Positions 1-10,236 of a stretch of DNA of 64,000 bases are shown here, piece after piece. The translations under genes were made by a program, and so were the position numbers. Within the stretch, counting starts at the first letter, position 1. Each line of letters opens with the position of its first letter. The notes under the pieces were generated by a model. That model did no database searches and was not told where the DNA came from. It saw only the letters and a list, made by a program, of their open reading frames with translations. The stretch comes from Catonia carolina (taxonomy: Eukaryota > Arthropoda > Insecta > Hemiptera > Achilidae): contig JAQMRL010000012.1 of assembly GCA_035578175.1 (NCBI GenBank), forward strand, positions 23,492,960-23,556,959, in the 5' to 3' direction.

Positions 1-2035
1 AAAAAATGCGATAGGTCGGACAGGGTGTTGACAAAACAATTTAGGAAGCACAAAAACAAACACACGGGAAATCGTTGCATGAAATGAAAATAATCAGTTA
101 TAGCAAGTAGTAAAAAATTTTAATTAACAACAAGAAATAAATATAGAATTAAATACCAAAAAGGTACAATATAGTTCAACCTTAAGTGACTGAAGTGTTT
201 TATTACAAGTTAGGTCCAGACTGGATAATTTCTGTGTTAAATTTTGATTTTTAGCAAAATAAATATTAACTACAATATATATATATATATATATATATAT
301 GTTCATGGTAAGAAAACTGAAAATAGTAAATTGTTGGCCAACTTTTATTTTTATTTTATTTTGTTTAGCGTGCTAGCAGCTTTTGTAAAACCCCCTTTTT
401 TTATCATCATAATTCTTAGAATTACCCCAAAATTACAAAAAAATAAAGTTATTTAACTTTTTTAGTAAAAAATAACAAAATAATATTGAAAGGTTCAACT
501 GTTACTTTAAATTTATCAAAAATCTTTTAAGAAAAATAATTACACAGATTCATATTAAATTCTTAAATAAGAGTGAATTAATAAATTGTTTTATTACATT
601 ATGCAAATAAAGAAATTAAAATCAATAATAAAATGTTCCTGGTTGCCTGCTGCAGTTAATGAATTGACATGAAAATACATTAAAACTGGTTAGTTACAAA
701 TCATAGATTTTCCTGCCTAAAACATGTAGTTTTGAAAAGGATTCAGTTAAGAATGATCCTTTTTAAAGAAAAAAAAACAAATGCGTCGGTTGCCGCAAAA
801 CACTTTAGGCCGATGAAAAAAACTTCACATAATGAAATAAAAGTTGTAACATACCCAACGTTGTTAACACATAGTGTAGTAATACAAACTCATGAGCCAA
901 TCTAAGAAGATCATTGATTGAAGCAAATATCCAAATTAGATTCTTAAGCACATCAGGCATCAAATGACCAGGAAATACCGCTCATCGAATTACAGGTTAC
1001 AGTTTAGGTGTTAAATATTGTCATTTTCGGGAGTCGAACGTCTTGTACAAGCTGATTATGAATGGTGATTGGTTATTAAACGGATATTTCCATCCACGGA
1101 CTCCAACCCATTTTAATAAATGGGCAGAAGAAATACTTTTCTCAAAAGTATTAAAAATTAAAATTTAAGTAATAAAATTACTACATAACCACAGCACTTT
1201 ACACGGTGAAAATACGACAGAGAGTGTGTTCAGACAAGCTCATGGAGGCAGCTCGAGACGAGGGGCGAACGCAGTTCATAGAAAAAAAGGTAGAGCGCAC
1301 CACCGGACGGCAAGTTAATAAACGTCGCCCGCAGAAACGAGTAAAAGGAAACTAAAACAATAAACTACGCCAACAAAACCCAAAATTAAGTAACAAGCTG
1401 AAATCAGATGTTACAATCTATTAAAAGATTTAAGAAATGCTCCGTGACCAATTCGATGGATGAAAGTGAAGACTGCTTGTGGGAAGCCTGCCTTCAGCCA
1501 AAAGCGCTAGTGAATCTTCGGATAAAGAAAAAGTTCACTCCGATGAACCAGCAGATCAAGAGTTACTAGATTAAGTTATCACAAAACTAAAAAAAACTTT
1601 AGAAAATTTCAAAGTATTAAAAATGTTTTAGTGAACTAAGTGTGTTACCAGAATAAAACTAAATTCTCAATGTAAGTTCCTATTGTATACTTTGGGACAA
1701 TTCAAATTGGCTCAAACAGCTTCGGTGTTAATCTACTCCACTCTTCGCCACACGGCTTGCTATAACGGTACAGTCACAATAGTATACAATCGCTACTGTA
1801 ATGTGCAACTCACGTACAATCACTACGCTTTATCATTGTTGTTCTCAATAATCTGTCATACAAAAGATGTGACTAATTTGTACTTATATATGATTCCCTA
1901 TTCAATACATACAGGGCGATTTTTAAGTATGGAAACAGCTTTATATTGCGTAACTGAGACGTATTTGGCGAAAGAAGCTTATGCGGATCAGCATATTTTT
2001 AAAAATCTAACTTATTTTGGTTTTTGAAATTTTTG
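1..2035. other. AT-rich region without a recognised gene
   Basis: No coding domain is recognised. A (TA)n microsatellite lies at about 275-301. A short in-frame run (about 1221-1335) encodes a basic 37-codon peptide, but it lacks any recognisable domain or splice context. A 114-codon open frame at 1683-2027 has no family resemblance and may be chance. Nothing else is supported. Confidence 0.5.
275..301. repeat. (TA)n microsatellite
   Basis: Uninterrupted TA dinucleotide run of about 27 bp, seen directly. Confidence 0.9.
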
Positions 2036-2039
2036 TCCG

Positions 2040-3547
2040 CCATCTTGGATCCGCCATATTGCATTCAACTTTATTTTTTTTTAAATGGGATATTGGTCGT
2101 GTGATACGTCATTTCAATGTGAAATTTTAGGAACAAAACAATGGCGCAAACCGTTTTTCAACAGTTGCCTTCGTGTTTTAGTTATAGGCATTCAAAGTTG
2201 CAATTTTGGAAGGGTGTTTGCAATAAAAACGGTAGAACGCACTGCATAAACCATTTTATTACATTTTTCAATCATAAAGTATCTAATAACTAAGTTTAAA
2301 CGGTGGTAAGACATGATAATAATGAGAAAAAATAATTATAAATAAATAATACAACAAATAAATGGCTATGTTAATGTTTATCTAACTACAATTCAGCTAC
2401 CAGTTTTTATATCACCGACTTTATTTTCTTAAAACTACAGTATGATTTATTAAAAAATGCCAAACTAATGTTTCAGTTGTAAATTAGTGATGAAATAAAT
2501 TTTGACAGGATACCTTTCTACAGTAAATGTTCAAAATGCTTCCCTTCTACAGCCTGGCAGTGTGCTATCCTCGAGTAATATTCTTTTGTAACTTTTTGTA
2601 TCATATCTGGTGGTACACGAGCAGATTCATCAATTATTCTTCTTTTCAATTCGTTAATATCTGCAGGTTTTGTCTTGTAAACATTATGTTTCAGGTACCC
2701 CCAAAAAAAGTAACCAAGAGGAGAAAGGTCTGGGAATCTGGCAGGCCATTCTATTGCTCCTCTACAACCTATCCAGCGATTTTGAAACTGTTCATTCAAC
2801 ATTTTCCGGGCCCTTAGATAATAATGAGGTAGCGCTCCGTCTTGTTGAAATCATATGTTATTATTCAATTCTTGTCCAACATTTTGCTGGATATTTGGTG
2901 TAATCCTATTTGCTAACAAGTCGCAGTAAGCTTCTCCTGTAAGATTGTCATCTAAAAAACAGGCCCTACAATACAATGACCAACGATTCCTGCCCAAACA
3001 TTCACTTTCTACGGATGTTGTGTGTGAGCTTCCATCATCCATCTGGTATTATTAAAACTTATTTCATTACTAATTTACAATTGAAACATTAGTTTGGCAT
3101 TTTTTAATAAATCATATTGTAGTTTTAAGAAAATAAAGTCGGTGATATAAAGACTGGTAGCTGAATTGTAATTAGATAAACATTAACACAGCCATTTATT
3201 TGTTGTATTATTTATTTATAATTATTTTATCGCATTATTATCATGTCTTACCACCGTTTAAACTTAGTCATTAGATACTTTATGATTGAAAAATGCAATA
3301 AAATGGTTTATGCAGTGCGTTCTACCTTTTTTATTGCTAACACAATTTTCCCAAAATTGCAACTTTGAATGCTTATAACTAAAACACGAAGGCATCTATT
3401 GAAAACCGGTTTGCACCACTGTTTGTTTCTTAAAATTTCACATTAAAATGACGTATCACACGACCAACATCCCATTTAAAAAAATAAAGTTGAATCCAAG
3501 TTAAAGTTGAATAAAGTTGAAATAAAGTTGAATCCAATATGGCGGTT
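2040..3547 (-). mobile_element. rosa-like Tc1/mariner element with ~500 bp inverted repeats
   Basis: Two arms of about 490 bp (roughly 2040-2515 and 3045-3547) are reverse complements with scattered substitutions. They share the GCCATATTG/CAATATGGC end and long blocks such as the ACCGACTTTATTTTC segment. They enclose only the C-terminal third of a transposase on the minus strand. The right tip carries extra tandem units of an ATAAAGTTGAA motif (3483-3535). The element is defective: it keeps very long ends but has lost most coding sequence. Ends and target duplication are not resolved to the base. Confidence 0.7.
2518..3042 (-). pseudogene. rosa-like (DD41D) transposase, C-terminal remnant
   Basis: Minus-strand frames encode the C-terminal part of a Tc1/mariner-superfamily transposase, with one frame change near 2870. 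The second catalytic aspartate is in QQDGALPH. After it come IEWPARFPDLSPL and YFFWGYLK, then a tail ending GKHFEHLL-stop. Counting from QQD to the third catalytic position gives 41 intervening residues, as in the rosa (DD41D) lineage. That third position is Gly (PLG where PLD is expected), so even this fragment would be catalytically dead. The N-terminal DNA-binding domain and first aspartate are missing. The upstream frame shows FLDDNLTGEAYCDLL, typical of the family. Confidence 0.8.
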
Positions 3548-3961
3548 AACAGGAAATTTATAAGTAAAATTTATATCTTCTACCCAAACTGTATAAAACT
3601 ATAACATTTAACACCTAAAACGTACCGATGAGATAAATTAAAAAAATAAGGCGACGGCATTCGCATAATTATTGTAGTACCATTGAAAGTATAAGGAGAA
3701 AAATTATGATAATTTTGATAGGTGTGATTTTACAGAGTGTTAGGCTTATAATATGTGTTAATGTTGGTAGCTTGTTCGAACATTACAGTTTCATGAAATA
3801 TTTTCAGATGCGATTTTTTAATATTCTGCTAACGTATTGTTAACGTTCATGCGTTTCCTTAAGCACGGTAGGCTAATAATATTCTTTTTTCAAATTTTCC
3901 AATTTGTCAGTAAACTTAAAAATAGGTAAATGCTGAGCTGTTGATTTGTTTTGCAATATAA
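3548..3961. other. AT-rich spacer, no feature seen
   Basis: No open frame with family resemblance and no repeat match within the window was found. Confidence 0.5.
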
Positions 3962-4275
3962 TTTGTTATTTAGGTAAGCAGCCGACAGGCTAGTTGGAAC
4001 CTCTAAAATCTTTTATGTTTGAGATGAGTTGAGCTGGTTTACATGGCCTCTCACAGAGTTAATAACTACCCGTACCAGAATGCCAGTCTCTAGAAAATAA
4101 TCTACTCTCCACCCTCCAAAAGATACATTCACTCCATTCTCAACAGGGTCTGATTGTAAAATGAAATTCATAACTCTCGGAAGACATATCTCTGATTAGC
4201 GTCATTTATACATCTACCTCTTCTGTTTTTAAGTGCTTCAGTCATATAATTGGCTGACCATTAATAAAAGAACTT
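3962..4275 (+). repeat. Family B interspersed repeat, diverged copy
   Basis: Shares the family B order: TTAGGTNNNCAGCCGA near the start, GGAACCTCTAAA, CCACCCTCCAAAAG, GGGTCTGATTGTAAAATGAA, ATCTCTGATTAGCGTC, then CTACCTCTTCTGTT and TTCAGTCATATAATTGGC. It is clearly more diverged than the copy near 43.5 kb. The family has no coding frame and its class is unknown. Confidence 0.7.
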
Positions 4276-5040
4276 ACTTTTTAAGTCTAGAACTAGGAAA
4301 TTGAGTGCAAAGAACACTCTACCTTTTTACTACGGGCAAAATTAATTTTAATACAGGAAGGAATTATATATGAATAAACCTAGATAATTTTTTCGAAATA
4401 ACATCGGCGATTGAATTATCATTTTGTCAGACCATTGTTTATCGTTTTCCGACTAATGCACGGTGGTAGAGAAAAATAGTAATCTTGTTATAAAACGGAA
4501 TTAATCAGGTATATTTTCTTATCCGGTTTTATATTAACTCTGATCCGTGTCACAATATTTTGAATTAAAAATTTCAGTTGCCTCCTATGTAACGTAATAT
4601 TTTATTTAAAAATGTAAAAAGCCATTTTTTTAAAAATATGACACATTACTGGCGAAAGATCAGTTTACTAAAATTGAACTCGGAAAAATGAATCTTTCTC
4701 AATTTCGTTTGTCGATTTTCTCGGTTTTGAATGAACATTCGTGATTTAAAAAAAAACGTGTAAACATTCTACAGTAAAAGAAAACAATTTAAATTTCGTT
4801 AGTACCCGAAATATCTCTACAGTGGGGTACTACATATTTGGTAAGTGATACCAACCTAGAAATTATAAATTTCGAGTAGACGGACCATCATTTGTTCTGC
4901 CCTACCGTTAACTAGAGGTTGACATTGGGTGGATTTTATGTCAAAATCTCACTCGATGTGACGCCCAGTAAAAGTACGGACCAATCAGAAAGCAGCATCC
5001 TGACGAATGACGTAACGCTGAAGACACTATTTGATTGGTT
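4276..5040. other. AT-rich spacer
   Basis: No coding or repeat feature recognised. Near 4980-5041 a CCAATCAG / TGATTGG pair resembles a second such pair at 5285-5328, so a short diverged repeat is present on both sides of the SINE. Confidence 0.4.
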
Positions 5041-5225
5041 GATATGAAATGACTTTTTGTAACGTATGAAAATATGCCGTGCCTGAATGGGATTCAAATG
5101 CGGACTTGGGTTCGAATCCCATTCAGGCACGGTACATTTTTATACGTTACAAAAAATCATTTCATCCTTCACCGTCTGCATTGGCAGTAATTGCAGAACA
5201 GTCGGACGTTAAACCAAAAAAAAGG
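5041..5225 (+). repeat. Family C tRNA-derived SINE, inverted partial duplicate
   Basis: The right part (about 5103-5225) has a B box in GGGTTCGAATCCCATTCA and the family C tail TCGGACGTTAAAC plus A-run, as in the better copy at 14.2 kb. Immediately upstream lies an inverted copy of the same B box and tail start. Arms 5041-5095 and 5112-5166 pair over about 55 bp around a ~16 nt loop. The A-box half of the tRNA head is replaced by the inverted arm, so this copy is not a transcription-competent SINE. Confidence 0.75.
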
Positions 5226-5256
5226 TTGGTCGATATCGGTCTGACGTAGTACAGTA

Positions 5257-6028
5257 ATATAACATCTCTAATTGGACAATATTAACCAATCAGAATGACG
5301 CAAAAGAAGACATCTGATTGGCTGATCCGCTGTGGGCATCGCTCGTGTCAGCGGGCGATGACGGTCCGGTCGACGGCTTACGGTGACGGGTCGGCGAGCG
5401 GAAGCATCATCTTCTCTCTTGCGGGGTCGTCGATTAGTCTTCGCGGGAGTCCGGCAGCCGTGTGCCGTGGTGGACGTCTTGTCGTTGTCTTGATCGAAAG
5501 CGGCGAGCCGGCGTGGTGGAAGCGGAGCCCGAAGAGTGACGGCTCGGCTACCGGGTTCAGGCCAAGCCTTTCCTCAGCGGCAGTTGGGTCCCCACTGCAG
5601 CGTGACAGTGGTGGCCCCCAGAGCCCCGCAGTATCGGGTCGGCGTAGGCCGTCTGCCGATAGCGCGGCCAGGTGGCTCTCTCCGGGCTGGCGAAGGCTTA
5701 CCGGTGCGGGAATGTAGCGTCCGCCACCGGTAGCGTAGACGGTGGTAGCGTAGACGGCGTAGATGGTGCTTCCGGTCTCGGCTGGGCTCGTCCTCTTTTG
5801 TCTTGATTGGAAGTGAATCCCTCGGTGTCTTGATCGGAATTAAATCCTCGGCTCAGCGCAGCGCTCTTTATATAGCTGCCGAGAGCGCTGTGGTAGAGAG
5901 CGGCTACTGGCTTGGCCTTGATGACAAAGGCCTCTGTCGTTGGGGAGCCGAAAGGTTTGTCGCTATGCCGTCAAAGGGCCTACCGCGCTGACAAAGGCCG
6001 GAAGCAGTATTGAAGCCGGCAACACAGT
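5257..6028 (-). other. GC-rich island with TATA box, possible solo LTR
   Basis: A sharply bounded GC- and CpG-rich block stands out from the AT-rich surroundings. On the minus strand it has a TATATAAAG box at 5866-5874, then several hundred GC-rich bases leftwards, and CCAAT-type motifs near 5285-5328. It contains imperfect direct repeats (GTCTTGAT-GGAA near 5802 and 5828; GTAGCGTAGACGG near 5731 and 5746). The heptamer ACAGTAA occurs near both edges (about 5251 and 6023), which could be a target duplication. Open frames here (for example 5295-5717) have no family resemblance and probably reflect stop-poor GC-rich DNA. A solo LTR or a promoter fragment are the main options. No poly(A) signal or canonical TG/CA ends were confirmed. 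Confidence 0.35.
5866..5874 (-). promoter_or_regulatory. TATA box within GC-rich island
   Basis: TATATAAAG on the minus strand, embedded in GC-rich sequence where it is unlikely by composition. The implied start would lie about 25-35 bp leftwards, near 5838. No transcript evidence. Confidence 0.4.
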
Positions 6029-6714
6029 AAATGATTAGTTAGAACGGGTGGCGGTGACACCATGTTTGTCATGATTTTTTATATGAGTTTCTGAAATGCC
6101 ATGCAGTTCGTCGAAAGAATTTCGCGTCATTCTAAAATAATTTATTTTCTTTATTTAACAAAGTCGCAATCTGTTTAATACAATCAGTGAATGTAATAAA
6201 AGAAAAAAATTACATGATAAAAAATCGTTACTGGAGACAGAGTCCAGTGACAGAACTCCGACGAGAATATGTAAGTGCAGTATTTAGATCACTGCAACGG
6301 ATTGTCAATTACAGTAATACGTTAATAATTGATGAGATCCCGGCTCCATCGACGTTTTAGCCGTCTTATTGGATTGTTTGGGAGAGTCTGCGTAGCCAGA
6401 TATAAAATCAATGGTTTATGATGGTTCGCTAGTTTCTTCCTAAATTTTGTATAGAGTCTAAAGAAAACGTCAATTATGTAGGGTACGTGCAGGTCTGAGT
6501 TTAGCGTTTCATTGGTTACATAATGGGGGCGTTAACTATCCTCCATAAAAGCTTTGATTGAAAACGCTGAATTTTTGCTAACACCGATGATTTTGCACAG
6601 CGGTAAAGTTGACTGGCATAGCTCCATTTAAATAATTTAAAAATTTAGTGTCATCAGCAACGAAATCGTAAAATAACTTATGAAACGCTTCTTAGAATGT
6701 ATCTTGTCGTGTGA

Positions 6715-6802
6715 AAGGTCGGTTTATGATAATGGGTGCCACGGAGCTGTGGATACAGCTGTATCCACAGCTCCGTGGCACCTATTATCATAAACCGACC
6801 TT
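6715..6802. repeat. 88-bp near-perfect palindrome
   Basis: Two 44-base arms meet with no spacer at CAG|CTG (6758/6759). 43 of 44 positions pair; the exception is G/T near 6735. The arm starts AAGGTCGGTTTATGATAAT. The flanks do not extend the symmetry. Confidence 0.95.
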
Positions 6803-7043
6803 ACATTATGATGTTTTAAAGAGCCCATGTAATGGCTTTAATATATTATGTAATAAATGCTCAAGTGAAGAGTTAGACTGATGGCCGCCGCCTCTCTTCT
6901 TCAACGAGCGGGTTGCCATGACAACGAAGATATCAGCGGCAAATTGGCACGCCTCTAGCTCTCCCCACCCTTCCACGAATAGTGAAGAGCTCGCGGCGGG
7001 TAGACCAGAGCACTGCTGAGAGCATTAATTGATCCCTAACCAC

Positions 7044-7078
7044 GTATGTTAGGTGTTGATCCCCAACACCTAACATAC
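7044..7078. repeat. Perfect inverted repeat, 15-bp stem
   Basis: GTATGTTAGGTGTTG (7044-7058) and its exact reverse complement (7064-7078) are separated by 5 nt. Confidence 0.95.
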
Positions 7079-7164
7079 ACCGGTGTCTATTTAGTGTTCA
7101 AATCAATATAAAAGTAATTTACCTTTAGGCCTACTAAGAATTAAATGAGGAACTTTGTCCTGCG

Positions 7165-7187
7165 AATCAGCTGTTCAACAGCTGATT
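7165..7187. repeat. Perfect palindrome, 11-bp arms
   Basis: AATCAGCTGTT and AACAGCTGATT are separated by a single C. Confidence 0.95.
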
Positions 7188-7959
7188 AGCGGCGACGATT
7201 TTACTACAAACTCAACCCGTTGCGTTACTTTCCTTAATATGAGTAAAATCATAGTAGGCCTACTATTTAAACTATTTTTCAATCACTTTTATTCGCTGGT
7301 GGGGTATCATGAGATTTCAAGATATATTTATTGAAACCCCGGATCGAATTTTTCTTCTGATTACAAAAATCTCACGTTCTCCATTATAACTATGCTAAGG
7401 GATGAGTAAAACAGAATTTCATTCAAAAAATAAATGCTAATGGAAACACTTTATTTTCCTTTTTAACGACTTTTTTATTTTTATTTTCCAAGTGCTTCAT
7501 ATTGCATTTTCATAAAAACCCGCTTATATTTTATCGCAAACATTTACCCGTCTTATAAACTTAATTTACATTTTTAAATTTAATTTTTTCATTTTTATTC
7601 AGTTCCGGTTATCACGTATACACATTTTTCATTTTGTTATAGAATTTTCTTTTTCATTTATTTCGTCTACATTATTTTAATGAGGTCGTTTTTATCAGGA
7701 ACTGTTTTATTGAAAATAAATGGTTAGGTAAATCGCATTACATTTTTTTAAAATATTGAAACTGTAGAGAAATTCTCTGCCATTTGTGGTTGTTTAATCC
7801 TAGAATCGAAATACGTAAATACGTAGAACATAATATTCTTTTTCAAGTATTTATTCAACAAAATACACAGGAGCGTCGATTATCTGAACGTCAGTCATCC
7901 GAACCGTCAATTACCCGAACCACGATCGATAGAAAAAAAATACAAATTGATCATCATTT

Positions 7960-9160
7960 GTCAAGGATTAGGCTCAGTAGCCTGTTCCGGCATCCATATC
8001 TTTTTAGGTCTTTCCAAGCCTCTTTTCCTTCCAGGTTTAAATTTCCGTGCTCTTAGAGGAAGTCTGTGTGCTGTCATGCAAATTAAATGGTTACCAGTTT
8101 CCCCTATATAATTTAATGTTTCACAGAGTGACTGAACATTTATCTTTTCGCGTACAGCTTCGTTACGTACCCTATCTAACCGGGTACAACCTTAAACTCC
8201 CCGCAAAACCAAGTGGACTCCACTTGGTTTACCGTCCACCTAATTATCTGGCAATAAATGCGGCATGAAAAGATCCACTTTAGATCAGTGCGATCAGTAA
8301 TACGATCAGTGCGTAATTGCCAGGTCTCTTTTACTTAACAAGTTTAGTTTAAATCTCTCTGGTAATGCTGTAGATTGCAATGCCGACAATGGGCCCGGAC
8401 AACGTCAGTGGTCTGGGCCAGAATGACGTCGAGATTGGTTCAACGTACCAAATTAAATGTTCTCCTATTTTGTTATCTAGTGCTTATCCTAATGTTAGAT
8501 TGTTCTCTTGATTTACTATCCGATTTAATCACTCACTGGATTCATGGTTGCTTTTACCGGTCTAGAAGAACTTAAGTATTTTACATTAGTAAAACTATCA
8601 TCTTTGTTATTGTCATTGTCGTTATTTACATTAAGAGTAGGCCCTAGTACTCATGTTGTATTTTATTTCCTGGTTTACAGTGTTGTGTGATTCCATGGTC
8701 CTTAACCACCAAACCGATAACCGATCTCCATCTACGAGGTATACCGTCTACCTGACTATCGGGCCATAAATGCGGCGTGAATAAGCCCTATTCCCCGCAA
8801 AAACCTCATTTTAGCAGTCTGGGTACGAGATTTATTCCTCTGTAATGACACTCATGTTTCACTCCCATATATTATGAAGGGTACAGCCATTGCTCTATAA
8901 AATTTCATTTGGGTGTCCTGTCTCGTTTTCTTTTCTATTGTCCTGCGAATAGAACCGCATACCGCGCTGAATTTTGCGAGTTTTTCACTCACATCATCAT
9001 CTTTGTCATAGGAAATTCTGCATCCTAAATATTTAAAATCTCAAACTTGTGCTATAGTTCGGTTACCAAGTATAATTTTGAGCGAACCGGGCATCTTCCC
9101 TTGAAAGCTATAATCTTTGATTTTGCGCCGATATTCTAATACCATTTTTTCTGAAAAATA
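7960..9160 (-). pseudogene. LINE reverse transcriptase C-terminal relic
   Basis: Minus-strand frames from 9160 leftwards read as the region after the RT catalytic core of a non-LTR retrotransposon: FKYLGCRIS, a segment ending KTRQDTQMKFYRAM, then VPFIIYGSET. A second patch near 7970-8060 reads RKFKPGRKRGLERPKKIW, the basic, Gly/Pro-rich C-terminal tail common in RTE-like and related LINE proteins. The frames are broken by stops and shifts. Between the patches (8280-8790) the sequence is too decayed to follow. A ~45 bp stretch containing GCCGCATTTAT occurs twice (8225-8270 and 8718-8775), indicating internal duplication. Clade assignment is uncertain. Confidence 0.7.
8206..8230. repeat. Perfect palindrome, 12-bp arms
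   Basis: AAACCAAGTGGA (8206-8217), one C, then its exact reverse complement (8219-8230). It lies inside the decayed LINE relic. Confidence 0.95.
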
Positions 9161-9347
9161 AAAATTTAACAATAAAATACGGGCATACAATTCAATGAAA
9201 AATGTATACTACAGTTTAGTTTCCTTGGTCAACTAGGCAACAGTGGAGACTATGTAGAGCAAAATTCAAGATATTATTAAAAATACTGTAACCTACATAG
9301 CATGTATACAAGTGCGTTAAAAAATATTTCATAGGATAAAGAATTTC

Positions 9348-9610
9348 GTTGTTTAGGTCATCAGCTGAAAGGCTGTTTTGAAACTCTAAAGGCTTTACTA
9401 AGTAAAACGAGGAGTGAAGTGGTTTACAAATCCTTTCCTCACTGAGTGGAAAAGTATGCTTATTAGCATCCTAGGCTTTCTGAAAACATCTACTTTCCAC
9501 CCTGAAAATGACACCTTCAAACTTCATTCACCAAAATGTGGTTGTATAATGAAATTCATTACTCTCAGAGGAGGTAACTCTAATTAGTGTCTTTTACATT
9601 TACTATGTCA
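9348..9610 (+). repeat. Family B repeat copy
   Basis: Begins TTGTTTAGGTCATCAGCTGAAAGG, followed by CTTTACTAAGTAAAACGAGG, TCCTCACTGAGT, CCACCCTGAAAATGACACC and GGTAACTCTAATTAGTGTC. Truncated at its right end, where a tRNA-like segment follows. Confidence 0.8.
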
Positions 9611-9611
9611 A

Positions 9612-9690
9612 GACCCTAGCTAGAACACGAACCCGGGACTTTCCGCTTTGCAGGCTAGCGCGCTAGTCACGACGCCACGGAAGTGGCTAA
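9612..9690 (-). repeat. tRNA-like SINE head (family E, Cys-like)
   Basis: Minus strand shows an A-box-like TGGCGTCGTGACTAGCG, a CCTGCAAAGCGG loop region (a GCA triplet is possible) and a B box GGGTTCGTGTTC. A related head is at 51.55 kb. The acceptor stem does not pair, so it is not a functional tRNA. Confidence 0.55.
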
Positions 9691-9962
9691 AAAAGAAAGG
9701 TAAAAAAGTTTTTGGTAGTTTATTCCGTTATTTTATTCAGGTTTTTAAATTCTGTATTTTTCCGTTTGATTTTAAAATGTTTAATTCTTTACATATGCAA
9801 TAAATGCAATAGAATAGTGCAATTTTTCTTTCTCTTGACTATATGAATATATAGAAAGTCAAGTATTGTTTTCATATCGATTTTACGAAATCGAGTGATC
9901 ACCGAATGTACGTTTCCAGACCCCGTGAACTCAAAAAAAACATGTTTTGAGCGATTGGACTG

Positions 9963-9977
9963 CGTGTGTGTGTGTGT

Positions 9978-10020
<43 letters not shown>

Positions 10021-10026
10021 CGCGCG
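9963..10026 (+). repeat. GT/CG compound microsatellite in family A
   Basis: (GT)n with a GA interruption passing into (GC)n and CGTGCG. This site is microsatellite-bearing in every A copy that retains the region. Confidence 0.95.
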
Positions 10027-10236
10027 TGCGTTTATGTGAACAAAATATCTCAAGAACGGAACATCGTACGAAATTGAAACTTGATACTTAAGGTAGGTAC
10101 GACTAGAGAATCAAACTTAAACATTTTCATCAAAATCGGTTGACCGGAAGTAGTAGTTTATTGGAGTAATTTTTCACTTTTTTCAATTTTCTCAAAAACG
10201 GCTCCTACGATTTTTTAAAAAATCGCCTCATTTATA

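Larger units (their letters stand above)
6029..7955. other. AT-rich region with palindrome cluster
   Basis: No coding sequence recognised. Three long inverted repeats are listed separately (6715-6802, 7044-7078, 7165-7187). A GC-richer patch lies at 6880-7020. The remainder is plain AT-rich DNA. Confidence 0.5.

Noticed and set aside
1683..2027. 114-codon open frame
   Set aside because: No family resemblance, ordinary base use for the region, and no support from neighbours.
5295..5717. 140-codon frame rich in Ser, Gly and Arg
   Set aside because: It lies in GC-rich DNA where stops are rare. Overlapping frames are equally open and no domain is visible.
7784..8268. Plus-strand frames near 7.8-8.3 kb
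   Set aside because: They are antisense to the minus-strand LINE relic and show no domain.
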